Positions 8,885 to 16,746 of a stretch of DNA of 64,000 nt are shown here, piece after piece. The position numbers and the translations under genes were made by a program. The DNA is from Eubacteriales bacterium. GTDB lineage: Bacteria > Bacillota > Clostridia > Tissierellales > GPF-1. The DNA is taken from positions 62,001 through 126,000 of the forward strand of contig DAOUQF010000005.1 of assembly GCA_030625815.1 (NCBI GenBank), in the 5' to 3' direction. The number at the start of each line of letters is the position of its first letter. Position 1 is the stretch's first letter. The notes below the pieces were generated by a model that did not search any database, had not been told where the DNA came from, and was given only the letters and a program-made list of their open reading frames with translations.

Positions 8885-9608
8885 AATACTGATAGCCGAT
8901 GATGAAAGCATAATCAGAAATAATATTGAAAATCTGCTTCAACCATTCAGCCAAACATTCGACACCATTATCAACGCCGAAGATGGCTTGGATGCTCTAT
9001 TTAAAATAAAGGAACATAACCCGCAGATCGTTTTGTTCGATATTAATATGCCTTTTCTAAACGGTCTTGATGCAATCAGAAAAATCCGTCAATCCAATCC
9101 TGAACTAATCATTATTATCATCTCAGGCTATAGCAAATTCGAATATGCCAAAGAAGCGATTGCGAATCGAGTTTTTTCCTATCTGCTAAAACCCATAAAC
9201 GAAATAGAATTCAATTCGACCATACAGTCCGCCATAGACTGCCTTGAAGGCAACTGTGCCAAGAATAAGCTGGAAATAAAATCGCAAACCAGCGAAAACC
9301 AAGTGATAAAATATATTATCAATAATCTTTCCGATACAAACTTAAACGTAAACACGGTCTGCAGTTATTTTCATCTAAGCAATTCAAGCTTAGCCCGCTT
9401 AATCAAAAAACAAACAGGCCATAATTTTACCGAATATCTTACAAAAATCAGAATGGAAAATGCCACCCAGCTACTTGAAAACAAAGACGGACTTTCTATC
9501 AAAGAGATCTCTGCAAGATCGGGATTCAATAATCAGCATTACTTCAGCCGAGCATTTAAAAACTATACAGGGGTGTCGCCTAAAAAATACAAAGACGGCA
9601 TGCTCTAA
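8877..9608 (+). CDS. YesN-type response regulator with AraC DNA-binding domain (cassette 1)
   Basis: A 243-residue regulator: receiver domain (KILIADDES, phospho-acceptor Asp55 in VLFDINMP, Lys in LLKP) followed by a two-HTH AraC domain ending in the family signature (SARSGFNNQHYFSRAFKNYTG). The ATG at 8877 follows GAAGGAG inside the kinase gene. It is the cognate partner of the kinase and presumably activates the divergent reductase gene. Its counterpart is at 57508-58290. Confidence 0.95.
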   Translation: MYKILIADDESIIRNNIENLLQPFSQTFDTIINAEDGLDALFKIKEHNPQIVLFDINMPFLNGLDAIRKIRQSNPELIIIIISGYSKFEYAKEAIANRVFSYLLKPINEIEFNSTIQSAIDCLEGNCAKNKLEIKSQTSENQVIKYIINNLSDTNLNVNTVCSYFHLSNSSLARLIKKQTGHNFTEYLTKIRMENATQLLENKDGLSIKEISARSGFNNQHYFSRAFKNYTGVSPKKYKDGML

Positions 9609-9751
9609 AATATGCTAATCGCATTCTTCCTACAAGCCGCCGCTAAAGCAGTCTTTTTGTACGATATAAGTGTAAGCGACAACCAGCTTCTTGACTCGTT
9701 GAACTGCAAACATCAAATCGTGGGTGTAGACCTTGTTGATTACTCTTTCAG

Positions 9752-9803
9752 AAAAAAACCTAGAAGAGTAAGACACTTTTTATCGTGTCTACTTTCTAGG
9801 TTT
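9752..9803 (-). terminator. Structured hairpin repeat, copy 1; terminator of the helD operon
   Basis: The outer stem AAACCTAGAA pairs with TTTCTAGGTTT, and an inner stem GACAC pairs with GTGTC. On the minus strand a T run follows, as expected for a terminator of the gene ending at 9832. A second copy with compensatory changes lies at 41850-41893. Confidence 0.75.
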
Positions 9804-9831
9804 CCGTTCAAAATTGCCGATTAAGCGTTTT

Positions 9832-11031
9832 CTATTCTCCCAATTCTTCACGAATGACAGCAATACAGCCTTCCATCCATCGAATCTTTCGTTGGAAAAT
9901 CATTTTACCTGTTTCAGTTTTCAATCGTCGCGCTTCTCGGCGCACCTCGGGAAAATACCGCAAAATCCTGCCATAGACATCTTCATAACAAGCATTTGAA
10001 TTTTCCATTACTTCACTCATGGCATCCAGTAAAATGGCAAGGGCTCCCTTTTCATCCAGGGTATCGGCATCCATCAGAATCTTCAATTCCAAGGAAAGTT
10101 CCAGCTCTTCATCTTCTTTCCTGCTGTGGTTTCGAATCAGGCCGATTACGGCCTCCGCCTTTCCATAGGGGTGGACTTCAAAAAATTCCTTTGCCTTATC
10201 GGCCGCCACCTCCGCATGAGAGCGATTCTCTTCATATCCGCAGTCATGAAGCCAGGTCGCCAGTTCAATGACCTCCCAATCTCCACCTTCTTCTGTCTGG
10301 ATCCGCTTCGCCCAAGCAAGCACTCGTTTGGTGTGATCCCATCGATCCCGGAATCTCCGATTTAAGCGATCACGCATAGGCATGGAAATCATCTCCGCCT
10401 TGGCAAATTGCCGTGCCTGCTGCGACAGCATCGGCGACGACAAATGATTCGTCAGAAATTGAAACACGCGGCGGTCAAATCGGTTGCCTTTCTCCAATCG
10501 CTGTTCCGGTGAAATTTCAGATTTATACTGGTTCAATTCCGGATCGATCTGAAGAGCGCTGATGGGCTGACCCGGCACACGAATTTCGCTGGCTTCTGCC
10601 GTCAAAAAAGTCTCTTCCCTATATTCCTTTTCAATCAGTTTTCCCTTTTCATCAATCAATGCGATGCCGTCCCGCCAAAAGCCGGGAGATCGGCCGCCTA
10701 GAGAAATCAACAGGTTTTGATAATGGACAAACATCTCCTCGTCATCCAACTCCACGCCACCAACCCGGCGCACGAATACGCCAGGCTGTTGATCCGCTTG
10801 CAGTTTATCCAGATACAGTCCGGAGTCGACGGCAAAAGTCGGAATCCCCGATACCTGATAAAAGGCTTCCGCCTTCAATCTCGCATTCTCCTTCGGGCTC
10901 GATCCTATTTCTTCCACTTCAATTCGGATGCCCAAATCCTTGGGTCCGACAATTTCAATGCCAGAACCCAGAAAGATCGACTGCAACCGCTTCAGTTTGC
11001 CCGGATTATTTGTCCCATACAATACCTGCAT
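9832..11031 (-). CDS. HAM1/RdgB-like NTP pyrophosphatase fused to HD phosphohydrolase
   Basis: A 399-residue two-domain protein. Residues 1-195 resemble the HAM1/RdgB family that hydrolyses non-canonical purine NTPs (TNNPGK, EIGSSPKENARLKAEA, AVDSGLYLD, PGVFVRR). Residues about 205-399 are an HD domain (RDRWDHTKRVLAWA, ATWLHDCGYEENR, IRNHSRKED, ILMDADTLDEKG). The ATG at 11031 overlaps the helD end by 26 bases, so the two are co-transcribed. RdgB proteins are normally about 200 residues without an HD partner. The fusion suggests coupled clean-up of nucleotides, but the HD substrate is unknown. Confidence 0.85.
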   Translation of the reverse strand: MQVLYGTNNPGKLKRLQSIFLGSGIEIVGPKDLGIRIEVEEIGSSPKENARLKAEAFYQVSGIPTFAVDSGLYLDKLQADQQPGVFVRRVGGVELDDEEMFVHYQNLLISLGGRSPGFWRDGIALIDEKGKLIEKEYREETFLTAEASEIRVPGQPISALQIDPELNQYKSEISPEQRLEKGNRFDRRVFQFLTNHLSSPMLSQQARQFAKAEMISMPMRDRLNRRFRDRWDHTKRVLAWAKRIQTEEGGDWEVIELATWLHDCGYEENRSHAEVAADKAKEFFEVHPYGKAEAVIGLIRNHSRKEDEELELSLELKILMDADTLDEKGALAILLDAMSEVMENSNACYEDVYGRILRYFPEVRREARRLKTETGKMIFQRKIRWMEGCIAVIREELGE

Positions 11032-13174
11032 CAACTGCCTCCTTCAATGCATCCATCCACTCGTTCGTTCCCCCTAAGTGTAACATATGCAGGGCGCGGG
11101 TGGAGGCCACATACAATTGGCGAAGATGCAAATCCTCTTCCGGCCAAATCCCCTTGGTTGGCTCATACAAGAGAACTCCGTCAAATTCCAAACCCTTGGC
11201 AACGCGTACCGGCAGAACGACCAATCCGCCTAAATACTCTGGATCACTTTCATGGAGCAATTGCAGCTCTGGAATTTCCGCTGCCATGGTTTCATGCACC
11301 CATTCCGCCTCTTCCCAGGTGCGGGTTATCACTGCAATGGTCTGAAGACCGTCTGTCCGCCAACCGCGAATGCGGTTAATAAAATCGCGAATCAATGCTC
11401 CTTGGGATTCATAAATCTGTCGCGTAACATCCTCCCCATGGCGCAAAAGCACTTGGGCTTTTCCAGCCGTGGATCGTTTCAAACTTGCCAGCACCTGATT
11501 GGCAATGGCCATAATCTCCGTGGTGGAGCGATAGCAGGTTTCCAGCGTCTGATAGGAAACATCGATATTCGGAAATACCGGTCCCCAGATCTCTTTCCAA
11601 TCAGTAATGCCGCGAGTCGCTGAAATTTGCTGCGCCACATCCCCCACAATGGTGAAAGAATTCCCCTTGGAAATCCGCTTCAAGGTTTCCATCTGCAGCG
11701 GACTGTAATCCTGTGCCTCGTCGATCACCACATGGCGAAGGCTTTCCGAATCTTTTCTGCCCCATAAAAGCTGATGCAAGAGAAAAAGAATAGGCAAATC
11801 TTCCCGGGAGCGTTCCGATTCGAATCGAATCCGCGCCTGTTCTTCGTCAGAGAAACAAACAAGGCTCGACTGATACAGTCCCGATCGGGACCGCCAAATC
11901 TCTTCCGCTTCCAAAGCAGACAAGGTTGGCCATCGCTTCAAAGTCTTTCTCAGCTCTCTGCGTCCATCTTTTTTCATGGCAGTCATCCAGGCATCCCGCT
12001 CGTCATAGGTTTTACTCTCGTTCTCTCGAATCTCCCAGGTCCATTCCCCATACGCTTCGTCCCGTTTTGCATTCCATTGATCGCGGATATGCTTTTTCAC
12101 CCGCTCAAATCGAGCACCAATGGGCAAGTAGGCGTATTCCTCATGGAAAATCCGTCTGATTTCTTCCGCCGAGAATAGACAGACCCCCTGAAACTCAAGA
12201 TCCTCCTCCGGCAAAATCAGATCAGGCAGGGCGGCAATCACCGCTTCCATCACCTGAATCCAGCGAAGATCCCCCTTGAGCTTTCCGCAAACCCCTTCCT
12301 GATGCCAATGCGGCTGATCGGACAATTCCATGCGTGCCAAGACTACCTCTTCATAGGTGCCCTGCTGAATCTGATCCACCCCCAGTTCCGGCAATACCTC
12401 TTGGATATAGGTCAAGAAAAGATGATTGGGCACCAGAAGCAGAATAGATTCCGGCGGCAGTTCTTCCTGATAGGTATACAAGAGATAGGCAATACGGTGA
12501 AGCAGGATCGTGGTCTTCCCGGATCCAGCGACCCCCTGGGTTAAAACCACGCGATCCTTTTCCGCTCGAATCACCCCGTCCTGTTCCTCTTGAATCGTCG
12601 AGACAATATCCTTTAAGCGATTGTCCTTCTTTTGCCAAAGGGCTTTCTGCAAGAACTCGTCCATGGGGGTTAAGTCTTTATCAAAAATATTCATCAGCTG
12701 CCGCGCTTCGATCTCGTATTGCCGCTTTCGCTGAAGCTCTCCCATCACCAAGCCTTCGGGCGCCTTGAACATCACCTCGCCCAGCTCGCCCCGATAATAG
12801 AGACTCGCCATAGGCGCTCGCCAATCCAGAATAAGTCGCGTGCCGTCCTTGGGGTTCTCCACCCCGACGCGTCCGATATAAAAGACCTCCGTCTTCTCGT
12901 TGCCGTCATCCAAAAAATCGATTCGCGCAAAATAGGGTTTGTCGCTGGACCGCTCCAGCATCCCATGCTCGCGGACAGCCATCTCATACAAATGAGCCGC
13001 AATTTCATACTCATTGCTGTATCTGCCGCCACCGCTTCTTCGCAAGGATTGCAGCGTCTCACCTCGCTCCTCGACTTCCTCAACAAGAATTTTCGTCCTC
13101 TGATCCCAGATGGCAATGGTCATTTGCAATTGTTTTTGTTCTTCCTTATAATCAGGGTGGTTATTTGCCTGCAT
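11006..13174 (-). CDS. helD: HelD-like UvrD-family ATPase (RNA polymerase recycling)
   Basis: A 722-residue superfamily 1 helicase-like protein with an N-terminal coiled coil (about 1-70), a region containing RLILDWRAPMASLYYRGE, Walker A GVAGSGKTT, Walker B VIDEAQDYSP, and the C-terminal motifs GDVAQQI, CYRST and VRVAKGLEFDGV. This order is that of HelD, which removes stalled RNA polymerase from DNA and helps recycle it. The ATG at 13174 follows GAGGAGG. It heads an operon with the HAM1-HD fusion and has a leader of about 150 bases. Confidence 0.9.
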   Translation of the reverse strand: MQANNHPDYKEEQKQLQMTIAIWDQRTKILVEEVEERGETLQSLRRSGGGRYSNEYEIAAHLYEMAVREHGMLERSSDKPYFARIDFLDDGNEKTEVFYIGRVGVENPKDGTRLILDWRAPMASLYYRGELGEVMFKAPEGLVMGELQRKRQYEIEARQLMNIFDKDLTPMDEFLQKALWQKKDNRLKDIVSTIQEEQDGVIRAEKDRVVLTQGVAGSGKTTILLHRIAYLLYTYQEELPPESILLLVPNHLFLTYIQEVLPELGVDQIQQGTYEEVVLARMELSDQPHWHQEGVCGKLKGDLRWIQVMEAVIAALPDLILPEEDLEFQGVCLFSAEEIRRIFHEEYAYLPIGARFERVKKHIRDQWNAKRDEAYGEWTWEIRENESKTYDERDAWMTAMKKDGRRELRKTLKRWPTLSALEAEEIWRSRSGLYQSSLVCFSDEEQARIRFESERSREDLPILFLLHQLLWGRKDSESLRHVVIDEAQDYSPLQMETLKRISKGNSFTIVGDVAQQISATRGITDWKEIWGPVFPNIDVSYQTLETCYRSTTEIMAIANQVLASLKRSTAGKAQVLLRHGEDVTRQIYESQGALIRDFINRIRGWRTDGLQTIAVITRTWEEAEWVHETMAAEIPELQLLHESDPEYLGGLVVLPVRVAKGLEFDGVLLYEPTKGIWPEEDLHLRQLYVASTRALHMLHLGGTNEWMDALKEAVDAGIVWDK

Positions 13175-13234
13175 CCCGCTTCCTCCTCTCGTTTCTTGGA
13201 AGCCCAGTCTATCAAAAAATTGGGGGAAGAGAAA

Positions 13235-13251
13235 ATCGCATCTTGTGCGAT
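13235..13251. promoter_or_regulatory. Dyad in the helD leader
   Basis: ATCGCA and TGCGAT flank TCTTG about 60-75 bases before the helD start, inside the predicted transcript. It could be an operator or a small leader hairpin; no partner is known. Confidence 0.3.
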
Positions 13252-13334
13252 CTGCTCCTCCCCATCCAAAGCGAAAGAAGAACCCTCGCTTATGCTCTCG
13301 AATTCAAAGTTTTTCTTGCAGATTTGATGATTTT

Positions 13335-13363
13335 ATTATATCCTGTTATATGAAGTGTATCTA
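13335..13363 (-). promoter_or_regulatory. Possible helD promoter
   Basis: Minus strand: a perfect -10 TATAAT (13340-13335) with a weak -35 TAGATA (13363-13358) 17 bases upstream. Confidence 0.45.
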
Positions 13364-13370
13364 AAAATCA

Positions 13371-13396
13371 AAGGAGCTCAGACGAGCTCCTTTTTT
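13371..13396. terminator. Terminator after the nucleotidyltransferase operon
   Basis: AAGGAGCT/AGCTCC stem with loop CAGACG. T runs on either strand make it usable for the minus-strand operon ending at 13408. Confidence 0.75.
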
Positions 13397-13407
13397 GCGT
13401 CTTCAAT

Positions 13408-14178
13408 TCAATCTTCAGGCTTTCTGGCCACCAGAAATGTATGGTTTAACTCCGTCATCCAATCCATCGCTTCCTGAAATTTGATCCCGAGTTCCTCCGG
13501 CGATCCAATAAAGAAAAACGGCTCCAATCGCTCAATGACGGTTTCCGGCAAATCATAGTACAGATACCGGCTTTGAAAATTGTATCGAAACGGGCTATAG
13601 CGAATCCGAATCAACTCCACCAAGGCCTTCTGAATAAAACCCTGATAAAAGGCCATGGCTTCCATATGGTTCCCGCGGTGGATCTCCTTCTCCACCAGAA
13701 CTCGATACAAGTCCACCTTGTGAATAAGGTCCTCGACCCGCACTTCCAGCTTTTCCTTCCACGCATGAGCTTCAATCGGCGCCACCTGCGTAACCCCGTC
13801 CTTGTCGAAGTGAACAGGAATGTCTCCATGGATTTCCCGTTCCAAAAACTTGGTTGGAGCGTCTGGCGCAACAATAGCCACCTCAATCACATGATAGGGA
13901 CTCATGCCCTCCAACCGATAGATCTTCTGTAAGACTCCGGGCCAACCCCCGCTGGGTTCCAAGGTAGCATCAATGGGCGCAATCGCTCGCAGCGCTTTCT
14001 CAATCGCCATAAATAGAGCGTCCGATGTCCCTTCTTTTCCCTCGATTACAATATCCAAATCCGACCACTCGTCAATGCGATGAAAAGCAACGGATCCACA
14101 TTCCCACATGGCGCGCGCTTCTTCCATCGGTTCCAATTGATCGGCAATTCGCTTGAGTATTTCATCTCGATTCTTCAT
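13408..14178 (-). CDS. Nucleotidyltransferase-fold protein
   Basis: A 256-residue protein with the minimal nucleotidyltransferase signature GSVAFHRIDEWSDLDIVIEG (Gly-Ser followed by a D-x-D pair), as in aminoglycoside and kanamycin-type nucleotidyltransferases, followed by a helical C-terminal region (EAHAWKEKLEVRVEDLIHKVDL). It would transfer an NMP group to a small molecule, but the substrate cannot be told and resistance is unproven. The ATG at 14178 overlaps the stop of the DUF3179 gene by four bases, with GGAGGAG upstream, so translation is coupled. It is the last gene of a three-gene operon. Confidence 0.75.
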   Translation of the reverse strand: MKNRDEILKRIADQLEPMEEARAMWECGSVAFHRIDEWSDLDIVIEGKEGTSDALFMAIEKALRAIAPIDATLEPSGGWPGVLQKIYRLEGMSPYHVIEVAIVAPDAPTKFLEREIHGDIPVHFDKDGVTQVAPIEAHAWKEKLEVRVEDLIHKVDLYRVLVEKEIHRGNHMEAMAFYQGFIQKALVELIRIRYSPFRYNFQSRYLYYDLPETVIERLEPFFFIGSPEELGIKFQEAMDWMTELNHTFLVARKPED

Positions 14179-15038
14179 GACTCCTCCGAATATATTTCCG
14201 CCTGCGGAAATGTTGCGACAAATCCATACCACATAGCATGCACTTGCAAGATCTCTTTTTCCTTACCCTCCGACTGCACTTCAGCGACCGGAATCTTGGT
14301 TGCCGGATGGATCCGAATCGTCAGGGAGATTCCCTGCCATGTTTCCCGAATCGGTCCCGCCTCCAGAAGCCGTTCCGGATAAAACTTCGCTTCCTTCCCA
14401 TGCCAGATGCTAAGTCCCATCTCCACGGCATCCAGTCGCTCATCCGTGCGCTTGAATTGCCTCTGAAAGGTTGCAGGCAGCCACTTCTTCTTGATGGCAA
14501 TCTGCATGATTCGCGTCATCCAATCCCGCCGCCGAGAGAGTTTCGAAATCGCAACCCGCGCTTGCGGATTCTCTTTCTCCACCAGATCTGCACGGGTGTG
14601 CAGAAGGGGGCGCACTTCCAATTTTTCTCCAAGGAACTCGCCATGTATGCATTCTCCGGTAATGTGATCCCAATAGGATTGGGTTTCAAGATCCGCCAAC
14701 AAGGACAATCCCTGATACAATCCATAGGCGGCAAAGGTAAGCTTCCGTCCGCGCACAATGGGCGTCATCCAGACACCCGTGTTGCAGGCCGGTCAGAAGG
14801 ACACCATCCAAGGTTTTCCGCCAATTACGCCTTGCGCGACATGATGATAGGTCATCTGTCTCGTAAGGAGCACCACTGATTCTCCCTGAATTTTTGCGTG
14901 CAAAACCGGTTCTAGACTCTCAATCCGCCCCTGCTCGATTGCTTCTGTGAGCAAGAGATAACGGGTCGCCTGGAATGGTTCAAAGGCGGGATGATCCTTT
15001 AAATTCGCTAAAGCCGGGTCAAATTTTTCCGTTCCCAT
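14175..15038 (-). CDS. DUF3179-family protein with in-frame UGA, probable selenoprotein
   Basis: A single open frame of 288 codons interrupted only by TGA at 14795-14793 (codon 82). Upstream residues match the DUF3179 N-terminus (GESVVLLTRQMTYHHV, GVIGGKPWMVSF). The codons straight after read PACNTGVW, and the rest continues GRKLTFAAYGLYQGLSL and YWDHITGECIHGE. Family members have CPLCGT/CPxCNT here, so the TGA replaces the first Cys of a CxxC redox pair, giving U-P-A-C. A hairpin 14 bases downstream fits a bacterial SECIS element. The function of DUF3179 is unknown; a thiol/selenol redox role is inferred. The ATG at 15038 has GGGAGGGG upstream. A simple nonsense mutation is the alternative and would leave an 81-residue stub. 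Confidence 0.8.
14760..14778 (-). promoter_or_regulatory. Candidate bacterial SECIS hairpin
   Basis: In the mRNA, GGGUGUC pairs with GACGCCC (seven base pairs, one G-U) around the loop UGGAU. The stem begins 14 bases and the loop 21 bases after the UGA, within the known 16-37 base window, and G is the second loop base as bacterial SECIS elements require. The hairpin lies within the coding sequence, where bacterial SECIS elements occur. Confidence 0.65.
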
Positions 15039-15056
15039 GATTCATTCCCCTCCCGA

Positions 15057-15323
15057 TTACGTGTTGAACACCAAAGACCATTCAAAAAGCTGAAACTCAT
15101 ATTTCCCAGATTCAAACAATGGATCCTGACGAGCCCATTCTTCCGCCCGTTTCAATGATTGCGCTTCAAAGACAACCATCCCGCCAGGCTCTCCAACAAA
15201 TCCCCCAGCCATCATGGACATTGCTTCCGCGGATTGCTCCATAAAGCGCAAATGCGCCTGAAATTCCACCTCTGTTAGCTTTTCCAGCCCTACTTTCTGA
15301 TCCATTCTTACAAATCGTATCAT
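15057..15323 (-). CDS. YciI-like protein
   Basis: An 88-residue cytoplasmic protein of the YCII-related ferredoxin-like fold: MIRFVRMDQKVGLEKL, a central helix (RFMEQSAEAMSMMAGG), then GMVVFEAQSLKRAEEWARQDPLFESG. The pattern of a small acid/His pocket before a DP-F motif is typical, but no specific reaction is known for this subgroup. The ATG at 15323 follows GGAGG. The stop is 18 bases before the DUF3179 start, so it is the first gene of that operon. An extended -10 (TGGTAAAAT) lies shortly upstream. Confidence 0.75.
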   Translation of the reverse strand: MIRFVRMDQKVGLEKLTEVEFQAHLRFMEQSAEAMSMMAGGFVGEPGGMVVFEAQSLKRAEEWARQDPLFESGKYEFQLFEWSLVFNT

Positions 15324-15384
15324 CGTTTTCCTCCAGTATTATTTTACCATATTCCCGCCGATTCAATCTTCCAACCCAAAAAAA

Positions 15385-15414
15385 CGACCCCTGCCGCTCA
15401 AACAGCAAGGATCG
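15385..15414 (-). terminator. Terminator of the glnS remnant
   Basis: Minus strand: a 12-bp stem (CGATCCTTGCTG with CGGCAGGGGTCG, G-U pairs included), loop TTTGAG, then seven T. It sits 10 bases after the glnS-like stop. Confidence 0.85.
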
Positions 15415-15424
15415 CTTCTTCTTA

Positions 15425-15613
15425 TTATTTCCAGGTATCCTTCAGAGATACCGTTCGATTCCAAACACGATTCCCCTTGTCCCACTCAACCGAATCCAAG
15501 GTGAAATATCCAAGGCGAACCCATTGCATCGTTTCTTCCAGCTTTGCATCCCGCAAACTCGATTCCAAAATTGCCGTCGTCTCATGTAGGAAATTCGAAA
15601 TGTGCAAGCACAT
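15425..15613 (-). pseudogene. glnS: Glutaminyl-tRNA synthetase C-terminal remnant
   Basis: A 62-codon open frame matches only the extreme C-terminus of GlnRS: ILESSLRDAKLEETMQW, VRLGYFTLDSVEW, and the ending VWNRTVSLKDTW (family: VFNRTVGLRDTW). The catalytic domain and most of the anticodon-binding domain are missing; upstream DNA shows no further homology before the hemolysin III promoter. The native terminator is still in place, so a 5' deletion is more likely than capture of a fragment. An ATG with a GAGG sequence is present, so a short peptide could still be made. Confidence 0.75.
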
Positions 15614-15705
15614 GATTTCCTCGTATTGTAAATTTTTATGCGGGTTTTGTCAAGTTCTCTTCTTTTAGTGGTAAAATAGTACTAGAAGACAGAAAGGAGC
15701 CGCAT

Positions 15706-16353
15706 ATGTTATTCATCAAAGAACCAATCAATTCTATTACGCACCTCGTCGGTGCGGTTCTCTCCGCAGCCGGGCTTACTTGGATGATCGTCAAATCCGT
15801 TCTCCATCAGAATCCGCTGCAATTAACAAGCGCTTTGATCTTTGGAATCAGCCTGATCTTGCTGTACAGCGCCTCTTCCATCTATCATGCCGTCAAATCA
15901 TCCCCGCATGTGGAGAATATCCTTCGGAGAATCGATCATTCCATGATCTTTGTTCTGATTGCAGGCACCTATACACCCATTTGCCTCTTGGCGCTTCCAC
16001 GTCCGTTGGGGCCGATCCTCTTGATTGTTTTATGGTCCCTGACGGCGGCAGGCATCTTCTTTCGCGTATTTTTCCTCAATGCGCCCAGATGGCTATACAC
16101 CATGTTTTATGTCCTGATGGGATGGTTGGCGGTTTTCTTTATCCTGCCGATCTATCGAAACATCGCCATTCAAGGATTTTTGCTCCTTTGGATCGGCGGC
16201 ATTTTCTATACGGTTGGCGCATTGATTTACGCTCGAAAACCGGCATGGATGACGCTTCCCAATTTTGGATTCCACGAGATTTTCCATCTCTTTATTCTGG
16301 GCGGGAGCATCTCGCACTTTATTATGATCTCACGGTATTTATTGATCGGATAA
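15706..16353 (+). CDS. Hemolysin III / PAQR-family membrane protein
   Basis: A 215-residue integral membrane protein with seven predicted helices. The family signatures are ITHLVGAVLS, ASSIYHAV with IDHSMIFVLIAGTYTP, and the C-terminal GFHEIFHLFILGGSISHF; the His and Asp residues are the conserved zinc-site ligands of PAQR proteins. The physiological role in bacteria is uncertain (membrane lipid homeostasis has been proposed). The ATG at 15706 follows AAAGGAG. A -10 TAAAAT at 15672-15677 with a weak -35 may drive it. Confidence 0.92.
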   Translation: MLFIKEPINSITHLVGAVLSAAGLTWMIVKSVLHQNPLQLTSALIFGISLILLYSASSIYHAVKSSPHVENILRRIDHSMIFVLIAGTYTPICLLALPRPLGPILLIVLWSLTAAGIFFRVFFLNAPRWLYTMFYVLMGWLAVFFILPIYRNIAIQGFLLLWIGGIFYTVGALIYARKPAWMTLPNFGFHEIFHLFILGGSISHFIMISRYLLIG

Positions 16354-16366
16354 ACCCACAAAACAG

Positions 16367-16405
16367 AACAGGCATTCAGTGGCATTTACCCTCTGAACGC
16401 CTGTT
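16367..16405. terminator. Bidirectional terminator between hemolysin III and ferredoxin genes
   Basis: Arms AACAGGCATTCAG and CTGAACGCCTGTT pair with one mismatch around a 13-base loop, followed by TTATTTTTT on the plus strand. Confidence 0.8.
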
Positions 16406-16684
16406 TTATTTTTTCTTCTTTTTCACAATCTCGACCGTTACATCACCAATCACTTCCGCCATGCAAGCCAATCGAACCCCATCGGCAATCTCCTTTTTGC
16501 TCAATTCCTTTTTCTCTTCCTTGTTAAGGACTGCCAATTCCCCAGCCAATACGCGTACCTTGCACTTCCCGCATTTGCCCTTCTCGCAAGGCGCCTTCAT
16601 CTTGATTTGATTGTCCCTTGCAACTTCCAAAATCGTTTTTCCCTTTTCCCCTTCTGTTTCTTGCTTAAAGGTTACTTTCATCAT
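16406..16684 (-). CDS. [2Fe-2S] ferredoxin
   Basis: A 92-residue plant/adrenodoxin-like ferredoxin fold with cluster ligands Cys33, Cys38, Cys41 (PCEKGKCGKC) and Cys74 (RLAC), the C-x4-C-x2-C spacing of the family. The tail is lysine-rich. It is a soluble one-electron carrier; the partner is not evident from its neighbours. Two adjacent ATG codons at 16684 and 16681 could serve; AAGAAGGG lies upstream. It is monocistronic, ending at the bidirectional terminator. Confidence 0.9.
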   Translation of the reverse strand: MMKVTFKQETEGEKGKTILEVARDNQIKMKAPCEKGKCGKCKVRVLAGELAVLNKEEKKELSKKEIADGVRLACMAEVIGDVTVEIVKKKKK

Positions 16685-16746
16685 GCTCTACCCTTCTTTT
16701 TCAAGTATATTGAATAGTCGGTATTCTGCCAAAAAACAGCTTCGGC

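Noticed and set aside
9612-9824. 70-codon frame after the first response regulator
   Set aside because: It runs through the terminator hairpin, lacks a ribosome binding site, and its peptide shows no family features.
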